A stretch of DNA of 64,000 nucleotides. Source: Betaproteobacteria bacterium HGW-Betaproteobacteria-6 (GTDB taxonomy: Bacteria; Pseudomonadota; Gammaproteobacteria; Burkholderiales; Rhodocyclaceae). The position numbers and the translations under genes were made by a program. Positions 21,016-30,566 of this stretch are shown here, piece by piece. The stretch is taken from positions 1 through 64,000 of the forward strand of contig PHCF01000004.1 in the NCBI GenBank assembly GCA_002842145.1. The letters run 5' to 3'. Below the pieces are notes generated by a model that made no database searches, was not told the origin of the DNA, and was given only the letters and a program-made list of their open reading frames with translations. How positions within the stretch are numbered: position 1 is the first letter of the stretch; every line of letters begins with the position of its first letter.

Positions 21016-22023
21016 TCAAACCAACTCGTCAAGCAACTCCGCTAGCGTCGGTTTGGGCCGCGGCAGCAATTCCCGAACCGCACTGCGTTCGGCAATACCT
21101 AGAATTGCACCCACCTGTTCCTCGTCGGCTCCACGCTCATACATTCGCGAAATCACCGTCAGTCGCGCTGACTGTGCGCTCAGGCCCCGGAGATCTGCAT
21201 AGCGGAATAATTTGCGATAGATCTCCAGCATCGCTCGGCAGACATAACGCTTCTGACCCGGGCCTCCGTTGGGGGAAATCACGTATTCCACCCCCGTTGC
21301 CGACAAGAACAACCGACTTCGAGGCTTCAGGCCACGGTAACTGTCCGCCTCGCCTAAACCGTGCATTTGCTCATGACGCTCACGAAAGTAAGCGTTGAGC
21401 GCATCATCCAGTCGGCTACTACTAAAATACAGCGGCCTGACCTTACCATTAATTGCAGATTCGGCCCTCAACTCAGATTCCCGACACACGCTACCATCGG
21501 CATTCAGATAATCGCGCACTTCAAGGCGCGCTATCTCGAGTGGGCGCAGCCCGGTGGCGAACATGAGATAGTACAAGGCTAGGTCATGCCAAGTACGGCT
21601 GGCACGGCCTTTAATGCGCACCGCCCCCTGCTCCACTTCGAGTTCCGATAGCACACGCGCTGGACGGCCAGAAATTGGTGGCATCGGCACAAAATCTTCA
21701 AGCGCAACGTGAATGGCATCGCGATTTATGCGTAGCCGCCGAACAAAAGCAGCCCCCTCTTCCCTCAGCCCATCCACCCCCACAACTTGCGTCAATTGCA
21801 CGGCGACCGATTTGATACGCCGCTCTACCGCTGTCCGCGAGAGACCAAAGCATGCCGCCACCCCTTCGTAGGTGCCACCATCGATCACTGCCTTGAACAT
21901 CTCTATGGATTGAGCCGACGTCTCCAGATGTTGATTGCGATCCTGCGCGCTTATCATTCCGCCACCTTCCAGACCAACGAACCCCAAACTGCTCCTATGC
22001 TCTTCTAGCCCGCGGCCTGCCAC
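21016..22023 (-). CDS. Tyrosine-recombinase-like protein with N-terminal HTH (copy A), no obvious catalytic Tyr
   Basis: HTH TYEGVAACFGLSRTAVERRIKS; FATGLRPLEIARLEVRDYL (box I Arg); QSARLTVISRMYERGADEEQVGAILGIAERSAVRELLPRP. Confidence 0.72.
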   Translation of the reverse strand: MAGRGLEEHRSSLGFVGLEGGGMISAQDRNQHLETSAQSIEMFKAVIDGGTYEGVAACFGLSRTAVERRIKSVAVQLTQVVGVDGLREEGAAFVRRLRINRDAIHVALEDFVPMPPISGRPARVLSELEVEQGAVRIKGRASRTWHDLALYYLMFATGLRPLEIARLEVRDYLNADGSVCRESELRAESAINGKVRPLYFSSSRLDDALNAYFRERHEQMHGLGEADSYRGLKPRSRLFLSATGVEYVISPNGGPGQKRYVCRAMLEIYRKLFRYADLRGLSAQSARLTVISRMYERGADEEQVGAILGIAERSAVRELLPRPKPTLAELLDELV

Positions 22024-22166
22024 TAGCTGAAGGAGGATTTTGCAATCAGCTTGGAAAGAGCAGCCATCTGGAAATCAACCGTATTTGGATTGGCATTCAG
22101 AGGCAAACTGCCCATCCGCATTTTGGAAGAGCACATACACCAAGTCACAAGGGGCTTTCCTAAATC

Positions 22167-23546
22167 TCAACCACCAAGGCGCTGCAGAGCCCCGACAGTG
22201 AGATATTTTTCGTAGATACTTTGATCATTAACCAGCATGGTGTGTCCACCAGGAATCGTCCGCACTTGCTCAATACGAGTCATCCGATTCGTTTGAACGT
22301 TATAGGCATGAACCGTGGTCCAAGACCAATAGGGGCTATTTCCATCCGTGACCCGCCTTTTTCCATCATCATAGAGAGAGAAGGCGCCATCAAAAAAACG
22401 GAACATTTGTCCTTTTCGATCAAATGAAACCATGGCCAAAGGCAGGAGCGTTCTGGCATCAAACCAAACCCGTTTCTTACTAACTGGTGCCCGGGGAAAG
22501 CCGATCGGTGTAGCTTCGACAACAATGGCCTCAGGAATCAACTCAACCGAGGTATCCCAGAACAACGCCCCCTTTGGGCCTCCGTGAGTCTTATGCTCCC
22601 AGTTCGGATGCTCCGAGTTCCAGCCGTTAGATACGGCGGCAAGACAGGGACCTCGATGCACGATTTGGTAATCACCCCACGTCAGAAATGGGTCGCCAGC
22701 AGCCCACGCATCTGAAAGATATAACTCGGAGCCCGGATTTAACGGCTCGAATCGCTGGTTGGTGGGAAACCGACGAACACGCTTGAAGGCTGGAAGATAT
22801 CCATATAATTCGGGAAATTGTGTTTGGTCATACGGCCAAACGCTCAAGTAAGCGATGCCTTTCGAATCGCTAGGTTCGACGAAAAAAACCGATTGATAGC
22901 GCAGTTTATCCTCATGCCCTGGCAAATAAGGCCGGGGGCTCATAACGACGCGTCCCACCGAGGACATTTCAGCCCAGCCCGACGAGTATTGATATTGAAT
23001 ATTACCCGCTTGGTCCAAATCATATTCTTTGGAGACGTATAGACAGGAGTCATGGCGCCCCCAACTCAGGGTATGCGCGGCAAAGACTTCGACTGCGCTT
23101 TGTGGCTCAGGAAAAGGATTCCCCCCAATCCAGGGTTGGCCACTACGCGTGACTACGTTACCTTTATGGTCAAACATCGCTTGGCCTTGATTCTTGAGCG
23201 TTGCCTCAAGATAAGACGCTGGATTCAATTTGCTTAGGTCATTGGTCGTGGGCGCCAAGACCAATTTTCGTCCCATTTCGGATATCTGTAGAAAACGGAC
23301 GGGATCCAGCAGATCCTTCACAAGATGGACATTTTCCTTTGTAATCACATCGCCAGATTTTAATCGGCCACGTGTATACATTTCAATGGAAAGCAATTCG
23401 TCTGGATAAGCAGTAGCCACGCTGCCAGTCCGTGCAAAAGCTGACCAGGCTGAACAGAATACGCCGGCCCTGAACATACCTTTTGCGCTATTCGCCAGGA
23501 ACACTCGCCGACTAAAATCGTGGTCATACTTGCCCAGAAAAGCCAT
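22167..23546 (-). CDS. DUF1329 domain-containing protein, Tat-exported (copy 2)
   Basis: Paralogous to the 26435 ORF across its length; twin-Arg HDFSRRVFLANSAKG; start at MAFLGKYDHDF. Confidence 0.8.
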   Translation of the reverse strand: MAFLGKYDHDFSRRVFLANSAKGMFRAGVFCSAWSAFARTGSVATAYPDELLSIEMYTRGRLKSGDVITKENVHLVKDLLDPVRFLQISEMGRKLVLAPTTNDLSKLNPASYLEATLKNQGQAMFDHKGNVVTRSGQPWIGGNPFPEPQSAVEVFAAHTLSWGRHDSCLYVSKEYDLDQAGNIQYQYSSGWAEMSSVGRVVMSPRPYLPGHEDKLRYQSVFFVEPSDSKGIAYLSVWPYDQTQFPELYGYLPAFKRVRRFPTNQRFEPLNPGSELYLSDAWAAGDPFLTWGDYQIVHRGPCLAAVSNGWNSEHPNWEHKTHGGPKGALFWDTSVELIPEAIVVEATPIGFPRAPVSKKRVWFDARTLLPLAMVSFDRKGQMFRFFDGAFSLYDDGKRRVTDGNSPYWSWTTVHAYNVQTNRMTRIEQVRTIPGGHTMLVNDQSIYEKYLTVGALQRLGG

Positions 23547-23561
23547 TCTTTTCTCCGGCAG

Positions 23562-23589
23562 CGGCTCTGACAAAAAATTGCCAGAGCCG
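23562..23589. promoter_or_regulatory. Intercistronic hairpin (attenuator or processing site) between DUF1302 and DUF1329 genes
   Basis: CGGCTCTG-ACAAAAAATTGC-CAGAGCCG perfect 8-bp arms. Confidence 0.5.
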
Positions 23590-23612
23590 CAGCACTTCAG
23601 ACTTGCACGAGA

Positions 23613-25412
23613 CTAGAAATAATAAGATGCACGGACGAAAACCTCTCGTGCATAGTCAAGTCCTTGACCAAAGTCCTTCCCCTTATCGCTGCTCTTGAGG
23701 TAGTTGGCATAAATATCGAGTTGAGCTGATTTATTGATTTTCCATTTCGCGCCCGGCTGCAGTAACCAGCCTCCATTAAGATCAGTCAGCGCGGCAAAAT
23801 CAAACCGCCATTCCAAAGAGGGAGAAGGTTGCTGGAGAACAAATGCAATATTGTTCGATCCCCCGCTTTCACCCCTCGGCGCCGACCCGGGAATATTATT
23901 GCTACCTGCTAAGGATCGCCCGAAAAGATCACTTGCAGACTTGTGCATCCACTGGAAGACCATATAGGTCGCCGGCAGCGCCTGGCTAAACTTGTGATAT
24001 TTTTCAAAAATAAAGGCGAAGTTTGTTTCGTCCTTGACGATGTAGTCGCGGGACAAGGTTGGATTAGTAAACTTTTTGTTCGGCGTATAAGACAACTCAA
24101 ATCGACCAATCAATTGATCGGTGATTGAGTCCGGCTCTCCACTAAAGACTGTATTAAGACCGAATCCAAAAACATTCTCACGGGGATACTCACGTACCAA
24201 CCAGCCTCGCAAATCACCACCAGTGAAAAATCCATCAAGAATACAAGAGGCAGAGTTTGAATTTACGCTGATGTTCCCTGTGCTACCCGCCGTACCTGCA
24301 GCTCCGGATGCACCACACGCTCCAGCAAGGGCCGTAGCACCCAAGGGAGCCGTATTGAACTCATTCAGAGCGGTTTGAAGTGCCCCGAGACCATCCAGTC
24401 GTACCGAGCTAGCGTAGCGAAACCACTCTTGGGCGCTATAGACACCAACCCCTGAACCACCGGCAAAGGCAGAATCACCGACAGCTCCGGTTCCCTGAGC
24501 TTTTGTCCACCGGAAGACTCCGTCAGGATTATTTCTCCGAAGCGCAAAGGCCTGAACCCCAATATTGTCGTACTGCCCTTGAAGCCGGAAACCAAAATTC
24601 AATTTATCCTTGACTTCGTCGTAGCCGGTTTTCTGGTCGACGATAAATTGCGCCGGGATTGCGTTGTATGGTGAGTTCTCTGTAGGCAGCACGGTTGGTC
24701 TGAACATCTGAACAAAACCCTCCAACTGAGTATTGTCAGTCGCCCGCCAGGTACCGCGAACTGCCGGCGAAGAAACGCGTTTATCAGAAAACTCCTCGGC
24801 AGCGACATCCAATATGCTATGGCGTCTAAGATCAAGGCCGTTTGCCATATCGGCAACCCGGAAGAACAACGCCTCACCCCAGGCAATCTGTTGATTCCCG
24901 ATGCGCAACCATACCGGACCCTTCGCGTAATCGAGGTAAGCAGCAGGCAAATCAAGGATCCAGTCTTTCCCTGCTGCACCGAGAACACCACCAGATTTCG
25001 ACGCACCAAAACTCTGCTCAAAAAGGTTCTTGTCTTTGAAGGCATCTTCCACTTTACCGACCTGGTCGGTAAATCCCCGCAGCTTTAAATGCGCAGCCCA
25101 GTTATCAGTCAGTTTCCCATCGAGATTCAACTCAAGTCGGGTCGCCAACATATTCAGATTGGCGTCTTTTTTTTGTGAAGCTGGGCGGGTTAAAGTCGTA
25201 TCAGTACCAAGCACCTGTTTCGTAAATGTATTTGGCACCGCTACGCCGTTGTACGGATTCCCTGCCCAGTTATTGATATTCTGGTCATCGGTCATTTTCA
25301 CTGCGACTTCTTCCCGAATCAAGCCAGAAAAGCTCCAATCCGCCCCAAATGCAGATCCCATTGCGGCAGCCATACTAATAAATGCCACTCCGTGTAGCTT
25401 TGAATTTTTCAT
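23613..25412 (-). CDS. DUF1302 family outer-membrane-type protein
   Basis: Signal peptide, WSFSGLIREEVAVKMTDDQN, LRLRGF-type repeats, QQIAWGEALFFRVADMANGLDLRRH, C-terminal VRASYYF. Confidence 0.82.
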   Translation of the reverse strand: MKNSKLHGVAFISMAAAMGSAFGADWSFSGLIREEVAVKMTDDQNINNWAGNPYNGVAVPNTFTKQVLGTDTTLTRPASQKKDANLNMLATRLELNLDGKLTDNWAAHLKLRGFTDQVGKVEDAFKDKNLFEQSFGASKSGGVLGAAGKDWILDLPAAYLDYAKGPVWLRIGNQQIAWGEALFFRVADMANGLDLRRHSILDVAAEEFSDKRVSSPAVRGTWRATDNTQLEGFVQMFRPTVLPTENSPYNAIPAQFIVDQKTGYDEVKDKLNFGFRLQGQYDNIGVQAFALRRNNPDGVFRWTKAQGTGAVGDSAFAGGSGVGVYSAQEWFRYASSVRLDGLGALQTALNEFNTAPLGATALAGACGASGAAGTAGSTGNISVNSNSASCILDGFFTGGDLRGWLVREYPRENVFGFGLNTVFSGEPDSITDQLIGRFELSYTPNKKFTNPTLSRDYIVKDETNFAFIFEKYHKFSQALPATYMVFQWMHKSASDLFGRSLAGSNNIPGSAPRGESGGSNNIAFVLQQPSPSLEWRFDFAALTDLNGGWLLQPGAKWKINKSAQLDIYANYLKSSDKGKDFGQGLDYAREVFVRASYYF

Positions 25413-25446
25413 GGTTGTCCCACCTCCATAATTTCTTAACAGTCAA

Positions 25447-26433
25447 TTAGAACGTTAATTTAAGAATCTCGCCGGCACTGCCGGCAACGAATGCCGTTCT
25501 CGCTCCTTCAGCCCCCTCAATTCCCTTTACGGCCGAATGCATTCCCCTGGTTGTCGCTTTGGAAACCTCAGGCGAAAAGGTCAGCCCGCTGTCGGTTGAG
25601 GTCACGACAGTGCGAATCCCTACTGCGATTGCATCCTGGCCATCCGGACTCGACCAAACATCTGTCAAGATTGCCGACGTGCCACTTTTTATGGGAGTCC
25701 ATGATTTGCCGTCATTGACGGACCGAAGAATCAAGCCCTCCTGTCCAACAGCAAGCATTCGTCCATTTTCACCAACATGGATCCCAAAAAGGGAGCGCTC
25801 TCCTTTATGCAAAACGCCCCAATTCAAGCCACCATCGGTCGACCGGATGATGAGTTCGAACTCCCCCGTCACGATTACCGAGCCATCCTCTCCAACATTC
25901 ACACTGTAGAGATGAGGTTCAGCCTCCGTGCCCAAGATGGACTTCCAGTCGACTGCCAACTGATTCCATGACGCCCCCCAATCTGACGACTTGAGCAGAG
26001 CGCCAAATTCGCCAACGGCATATGCATTACCCTTGGAGTTAGCATGTATCGACAGCATTCGCGCATTGGTAACTGGTGGAACATTCGCCCATTTAATGCA
26101 ATCATCCGATCTGACAATGGAGCCCTGCTGACCAGCTGCCATGCACTTTCCGGATTTCCTGACCACAGAGAAAAGGCCGTCTTTGACGCCAGATTTATCA
26201 AGCTTCCGCCAGGTTGCGCCCCCATCTGCGGTATCCATCAGCAGCCCATGATCACCAACGGCGATGCCATGCTTTCCTTCAAAGCTAAGCCCATAAAGAA
26301 AATCATGCGGAATGCCACTAGCTACGGCCTGAGCGCTAACGTTGCCAGCGGCAACGGCATGTGTAATGCCGATGCCCGTCAACATGGCGAGAACCATCGT
26401 CATACCAAGCAACTTCATACGATGGCTCTCCAT
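25447..26433 (-). CDS. YCF48/BNR-repeat photosystem II assembly factor-like periplasmic protein
   Basis: Signal peptide and repeated G-D-x-G / DGGxTW BNR-type motifs (DTADGGATWRKL, RSTDGGLNWGVL, RSVNDGKSWTPI). Confidence 0.8.
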   Translation of the reverse strand: MESHRMKLLGMTMVLAMLTGIGITHAVAAGNVSAQAVASGIPHDFLYGLSFEGKHGIAVGDHGLLMDTADGGATWRKLDKSGVKDGLFSVVRKSGKCMAAGQQGSIVRSDDCIKWANVPPVTNARMLSIHANSKGNAYAVGEFGALLKSSDWGASWNQLAVDWKSILGTEAEPHLYSVNVGEDGSVIVTGEFELIIRSTDGGLNWGVLHKGERSLFGIHVGENGRMLAVGQEGLILRSVNDGKSWTPIKSGTSAILTDVWSSPDGQDAIAVGIRTVVTSTDSGLTFSPEVSKATTRGMHSAVKGIEGAEGARTAFVAGSAGEILKLTF

Positions 26434-26434
26434 A

Positions 26435-27805
26435 TCACGCCCCGAGGCGGCTGATAGCTTGCTCAGTCAGGTATTTGTCGTAAATTCCTTCTGGATTTCG
26501 TACCGACTTGATGCCCCCGGCAATCTCCTTGGCTTGAACTATTCGCGACATCCGATTCGACTGAATGTCATGACTCATAATGGAGGTCCAGGTCCAGGCT
26601 GTATGCTTGCCCGTCATTTCGCGGACATTACCTTTCTCGAGGAGGCTATAAGTTGGCTCAAAGCTCTTAAACAACTCGCCGCGTCGATCGTAGGTGTGAT
26701 AACCGATATACATCATGTTTCGCGCATCGAGCCAGACACGCTTTTTCCCAACCGGGGCACGGGGATAACCGACAGGTTCTGCATCTAGAACCAGACACTC
26801 AGGAATCAGCTCCATACTGATTTCAAAGAAGGTTTGCCCAGCAGGCCCACCGTGAACTGGCATTTCCCAGTTCGGATGCTCAAGTTGATTTTGGGAGACA
26901 GCGCCTAGCATTGGTCTGCGCTCGACAAGCTTGTAATTACCCCATGTAAGCATAGGATCACCCGACCCCCATGCATCAGAGAGATAAAACGTCAAGCCGG
27001 GAGCTAGCGGTTCAAAACGCTGATTGGTAGGGAACTTTCTTACCCGCTTAAAAGCTGGGACATAACCCACGAGCTCGGGAAATTTACGTTGGTCGTAATT
27101 CCATGTGCTCAGATAAGCAGTACCCCGTACATCAGAGGGCGCGGAGAACAAAACCGTTTGGTAACGAAGTTTGTCCTTATGTGTATCTCCGCTAAAACCA
27201 CCGGGAGAACTGAGGCGCCCGCTAACATTTTCTTCATACCAGCCAAAATCGTATTGATAGGATACTTTTCCATCAGGTCCAATATCCCAGTCGCGCATCG
27301 CATAGACGGCGCTGTCATGCCGCCCCCAACTTAGCGTAATATTTGCAAAGGCCTCCAAAGCTGTTTTCGCATCTGGGAACGGGTTACCACCAATCCAGCG
27401 CTCCCCATTACTTGTATAGACGTTGCCATCACTATCTAGCTTTGCCTTCCCGGCATTTTTAAGCGTTGCCTCTAGATAATCATGGGGAAAGAGTCGTGAA
27501 ACATCTTTCGTCGTCGGCACAATTCGAATACGACGCCCCATCTCTTTCACCTGCTTGTAGGCAATCGGGGTCAGCAAATCTTTAACAATATCGACGTTAG
27601 CTGCCGTGATTAGGTCACCAGTCTTAACCTTGCCCTTGGTATAAGCATCAATTGACAACAATTCGTCGGGATACGCCTTTGTGATATCGGCACCCTTGGC
27701 GATCAACGGCCAAAGCGGTGTAAGAATCCCCGCCCCCGCCATGGTCCCCATCTTGGCGATAAACGCCCGGCGGCTATAGTCAAAATCATATTTTCTAATA
27801 TGCAT
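26435..27805 (-). CDS. DUF1329 domain-containing protein, Tat-exported (copy 1)
   Basis: YSRRAFIAKMGTMAGAGIL Tat signal; same repertoire as 22167 ORF (RVRKFPTNQRFEPL, YLSDAWGSGDPMLTWG). Confidence 0.82.
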   Translation of the reverse strand: MHIRKYDFDYSRRAFIAKMGTMAGAGILTPLWPLIAKGADITKAYPDELLSIDAYTKGKVKTGDLITAANVDIVKDLLTPIAYKQVKEMGRRIRIVPTTKDVSRLFPHDYLEATLKNAGKAKLDSDGNVYTSNGERWIGGNPFPDAKTALEAFANITLSWGRHDSAVYAMRDWDIGPDGKVSYQYDFGWYEENVSGRLSSPGGFSGDTHKDKLRYQTVLFSAPSDVRGTAYLSTWNYDQRKFPELVGYVPAFKRVRKFPTNQRFEPLAPGLTFYLSDAWGSGDPMLTWGNYKLVERRPMLGAVSQNQLEHPNWEMPVHGGPAGQTFFEISMELIPECLVLDAEPVGYPRAPVGKKRVWLDARNMMYIGYHTYDRRGELFKSFEPTYSLLEKGNVREMTGKHTAWTWTSIMSHDIQSNRMSRIVQAKEIAGGIKSVRNPEGIYDKYLTEQAISRLGA

Positions 27806-27849
27806 GTTTTGTCTCCTGGTTAAAGGTTTTAAAAATCAAGTAAAGGCAA

Positions 27850-30288
27850 TTACGGGTACGGGGTCAGCGGCTTGGCGGCGTGATCGGTATCAAGCCAGCC
27901 ATCGACAGATTCCGAAAGAAAGTGGTGCTCCGCCGAAACAAACTTGGGTTTGATGAGGTAAATCAATAATGGAACGAGCACCAAAGCCAAAAGCGTGTTG
28001 ATAGCCATCACAACCACCAACAGCAAACCCATCTCTGCGAGAAACTTCAACTCCGAAAGGAAATACCAAGGGGTGATTCCAATCGTCATCAGGAGCGCTG
28101 TAAATAGAATGGCTTTTCCACAGGTGCTGAGCGCAGCCTGAATTGCGTTGCCGAAATGCTGGGCGTCCTTGTACTCTTCACAGATTCGACTCACCAGATA
28201 GATGCCGTAATCAATACCGACACCAATACCGATCGCCAAAATCGGAAGAGAATTGACATCGAGCCCCATTCCCGCAAAAACCATAAATGCAGTCAGGACG
28301 GCATTTGCCAAATTAACCGGGATGAGCAAAATCACTGCAGCCAGAACCGAACGGTAGGCCAAAGCACAGCCAATACCGATCGCCAGGTTCAGACCTGCAA
28401 GAATCCACCATTGATAGATATCTACCGTGTCATTTACTGACTGTTGGAGGGCAATTGATCCCGTGGCCAATCTAATTAGAAATTTCTCATGGTCAGGACC
28501 AACTTCCGCGATGCAGCTTCGTGCGTCCGCCAGCGCAACATTTACGGTTTCCTGTTTGTTGTCGGAGTACCACAAGGAGACTGTTGCGTTCTTTTGTTCA
28601 AAATCGGCAATATGGAGAAAAGCCGTTGGGCTAGTACCGAGCATCAGGGCCCCAGATGCCGCACCTGCTGCTGCATCCGACTTATCCAGAGGCAACCACT
28701 TTGGATTCCCGCCGTTAAACAAGCGATTGGCTTCCGGCGCATAGTCGGCAAAAGATAGCGTAGCCCTGGGTGGATGCTCCTTGCTCTCCAAACAGCGCTG
28801 GAGGGCGGACATCGTCTGCAAGGCATCAGACTGGCGAACGATTCGCCCTTCTTTTCCTTCAAACACGATCTCAAGGGTCATGCTGCCAGGAAAGTGAGCG
28901 TTGATTTGGCGGACTGCAGTATTGAATTGGCTGTCGTCACGCAACAGGTTGCTCCCCTCGACAGGATTCCCGACCTGAAGTCGGAGCATCATGAGGATGG
29001 CGCCCAAGGTGAGCAGCACAAAAAACGCGGCTGTAAATTTCGCGCGTCGTCCAGTGCTGACGTAACCGGCCACCGAAAGCGCCGAATAGAGCACTCTATG
29101 AACGAATCCGACCTCGCCCTTCCCATGGTCCGAGACGCCGACCAAATCCTTAAGATTCTTTGGAGCAGGCAGCAATGCCAGGATAACGGGTGTCATCAAG
29201 ACGCTGGTCGGCACCAGCGTCATAGCCCAAAATCCGGTGAAGAGCGCAAACCGTTCCATTGCGGGAATCGGTGCAAGTCCCACAAGCATCAGGCCGCAGA
29301 CATCTGTGAATATGCCCAACGTGCCCGGGGCAAACATCATCGCCAGGGACATTTCGGCCGCTTTCTTCTTGTCCCCGACTTCAAGGAGGAGTTCGTAGTA
29401 GCGTTCAGTAGCTTGCACACAATGACTGAATGATCGTGCGACCAACAAGAGTGGAACAACCATCAACAGTGGCTCAACCGGCTGATGAATCCATCCTACA
29501 AAGCCGAATCCCCAAATCGCCGCCATGAGACTTACGATGACTGGAGTAACCACGCCGGCAACGTTTCGCATCGCGAAAAATAGGCAAACAAACATCAAGC
29601 CAAGCGTCACAGCGAAAATCTTTGGCGTTTGATCACCAAAGAAATAAACCCACCCAGTCAGCATCGGCCAACCCGCTGCATACACCTTGTGATTTCCGTC
29701 CGAGTACTTGTCGCTTAAGGCTTGGACCGCATCGAAAACCTGCTTGTAATCAACCAATCTTTCAATGAAGGTCGCATTGATAATTAATGAGGTCTGATCC
29801 TCGGAGACCAGAAAGGTCTTTACGTAGGGGGATTCGTTAACACGGCGACGAATCTCATTGAGCTCCTCAGCCGTAGCCGGAGGACGGTTATCAAGAATCG
29901 GATTGGAAAATATCCCATCCGCCGTCAGAACCGTATAACGAGCTTTTTCGGTAGCGATAGAGACAATCTGATCGTGATCAACACCCGGTGTCAGATCGAT
30001 ATCCCGAGACATATTCCACACTTTTTCCATCGTCTCGGCGTTAAATACATCTTTCCCATCCGTGCGTTTCACCATGATGGTCACGGTGAGCGGATTGCCA
30101 AAATTAGGATGATCCTTGTAGGTTTTAACAAACGGATGCGTCGAAGGAAAAAGGTCCGAGAAGATAGTCCTGGCCTCGACATGCAACGCCCCATAACCGA
30201 AGAACAAGGTGATCAGTAGGCCAATGGCAAGCGAAATCCATGGACTTTTAAGAACCCAGTGTGCAATTCGATGTCTGATTGTATTCAT
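27850..30288 (-). CDS. RND/MMPL family transporter
   Basis: 812 aa, multiple TM segments, PILAIGIGVGIDYGIYLVSRI. Confidence 0.87.
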   Translation of the reverse strand: MNTIRHRIAHWVLKSPWISLAIGLLITLFFGYGALHVEARTIFSDLFPSTHPFVKTYKDHPNFGNPLTVTIMVKRTDGKDVFNAETMEKVWNMSRDIDLTPGVDHDQIVSIATEKARYTVLTADGIFSNPILDNRPPATAEELNEIRRRVNESPYVKTFLVSEDQTSLIINATFIERLVDYKQVFDAVQALSDKYSDGNHKVYAAGWPMLTGWVYFFGDQTPKIFAVTLGLMFVCLFFAMRNVAGVVTPVIVSLMAAIWGFGFVGWIHQPVEPLLMVVPLLLVARSFSHCVQATERYYELLLEVGDKKKAAEMSLAMMFAPGTLGIFTDVCGLMLVGLAPIPAMERFALFTGFWAMTLVPTSVLMTPVILALLPAPKNLKDLVGVSDHGKGEVGFVHRVLYSALSVAGYVSTGRRAKFTAAFFVLLTLGAILMMLRLQVGNPVEGSNLLRDDSQFNTAVRQINAHFPGSMTLEIVFEGKEGRIVRQSDALQTMSALQRCLESKEHPPRATLSFADYAPEANRLFNGGNPKWLPLDKSDAAAGAASGALMLGTSPTAFLHIADFEQKNATVSLWYSDNKQETVNVALADARSCIAEVGPDHEKFLIRLATGSIALQQSVNDTVDIYQWWILAGLNLAIGIGCALAYRSVLAAVILLIPVNLANAVLTAFMVFAGMGLDVNSLPILAIGIGVGIDYGIYLVSRICEEYKDAQHFGNAIQAALSTCGKAILFTALLMTIGITPWYFLSELKFLAEMGLLLVVVMAINTLLALVLVPLLIYLIKPKFVSAEHHFLSESVDGWLDTDHAAKPLTPYP

Positions 30289-30520
30289 ATTATGTCTTTA
30301 GGATGTTAGGTGACAGGGCAGATATTCATTACTATTGCAATCAATCTCCGTTGGAATCAGACCGGCTATTCGCCATCAAGAGGGACCCGTCACGATTCTC
30401 ATGAAGACCATCTTCTAGGCGAGAAACCCCCAACCTGAACCTTGGCTCACGAAGGAAGATTGCTTAGTCGCAAATCGATTTACTTAAACGATATTTAAAC
30501 GCTCCCCGCTCCGACTAACC

Positions 30521-30540
30521 CTACCCCCCAGGGTAGTTTT
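30521..30540. promoter_or_regulatory. Candidate regulatory element CTACCCCCCAGGGTAGTTTT (RND side)
   Basis: 17/20 identical to CTACCCCGGAGTGTAGTTTT at 45757-45776; CTACCC...GGGTAG dyad. Confidence 0.5.
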
Positions 30541-30566
30541 GCGGGTGATTTCACTTTTTAAGCGTG

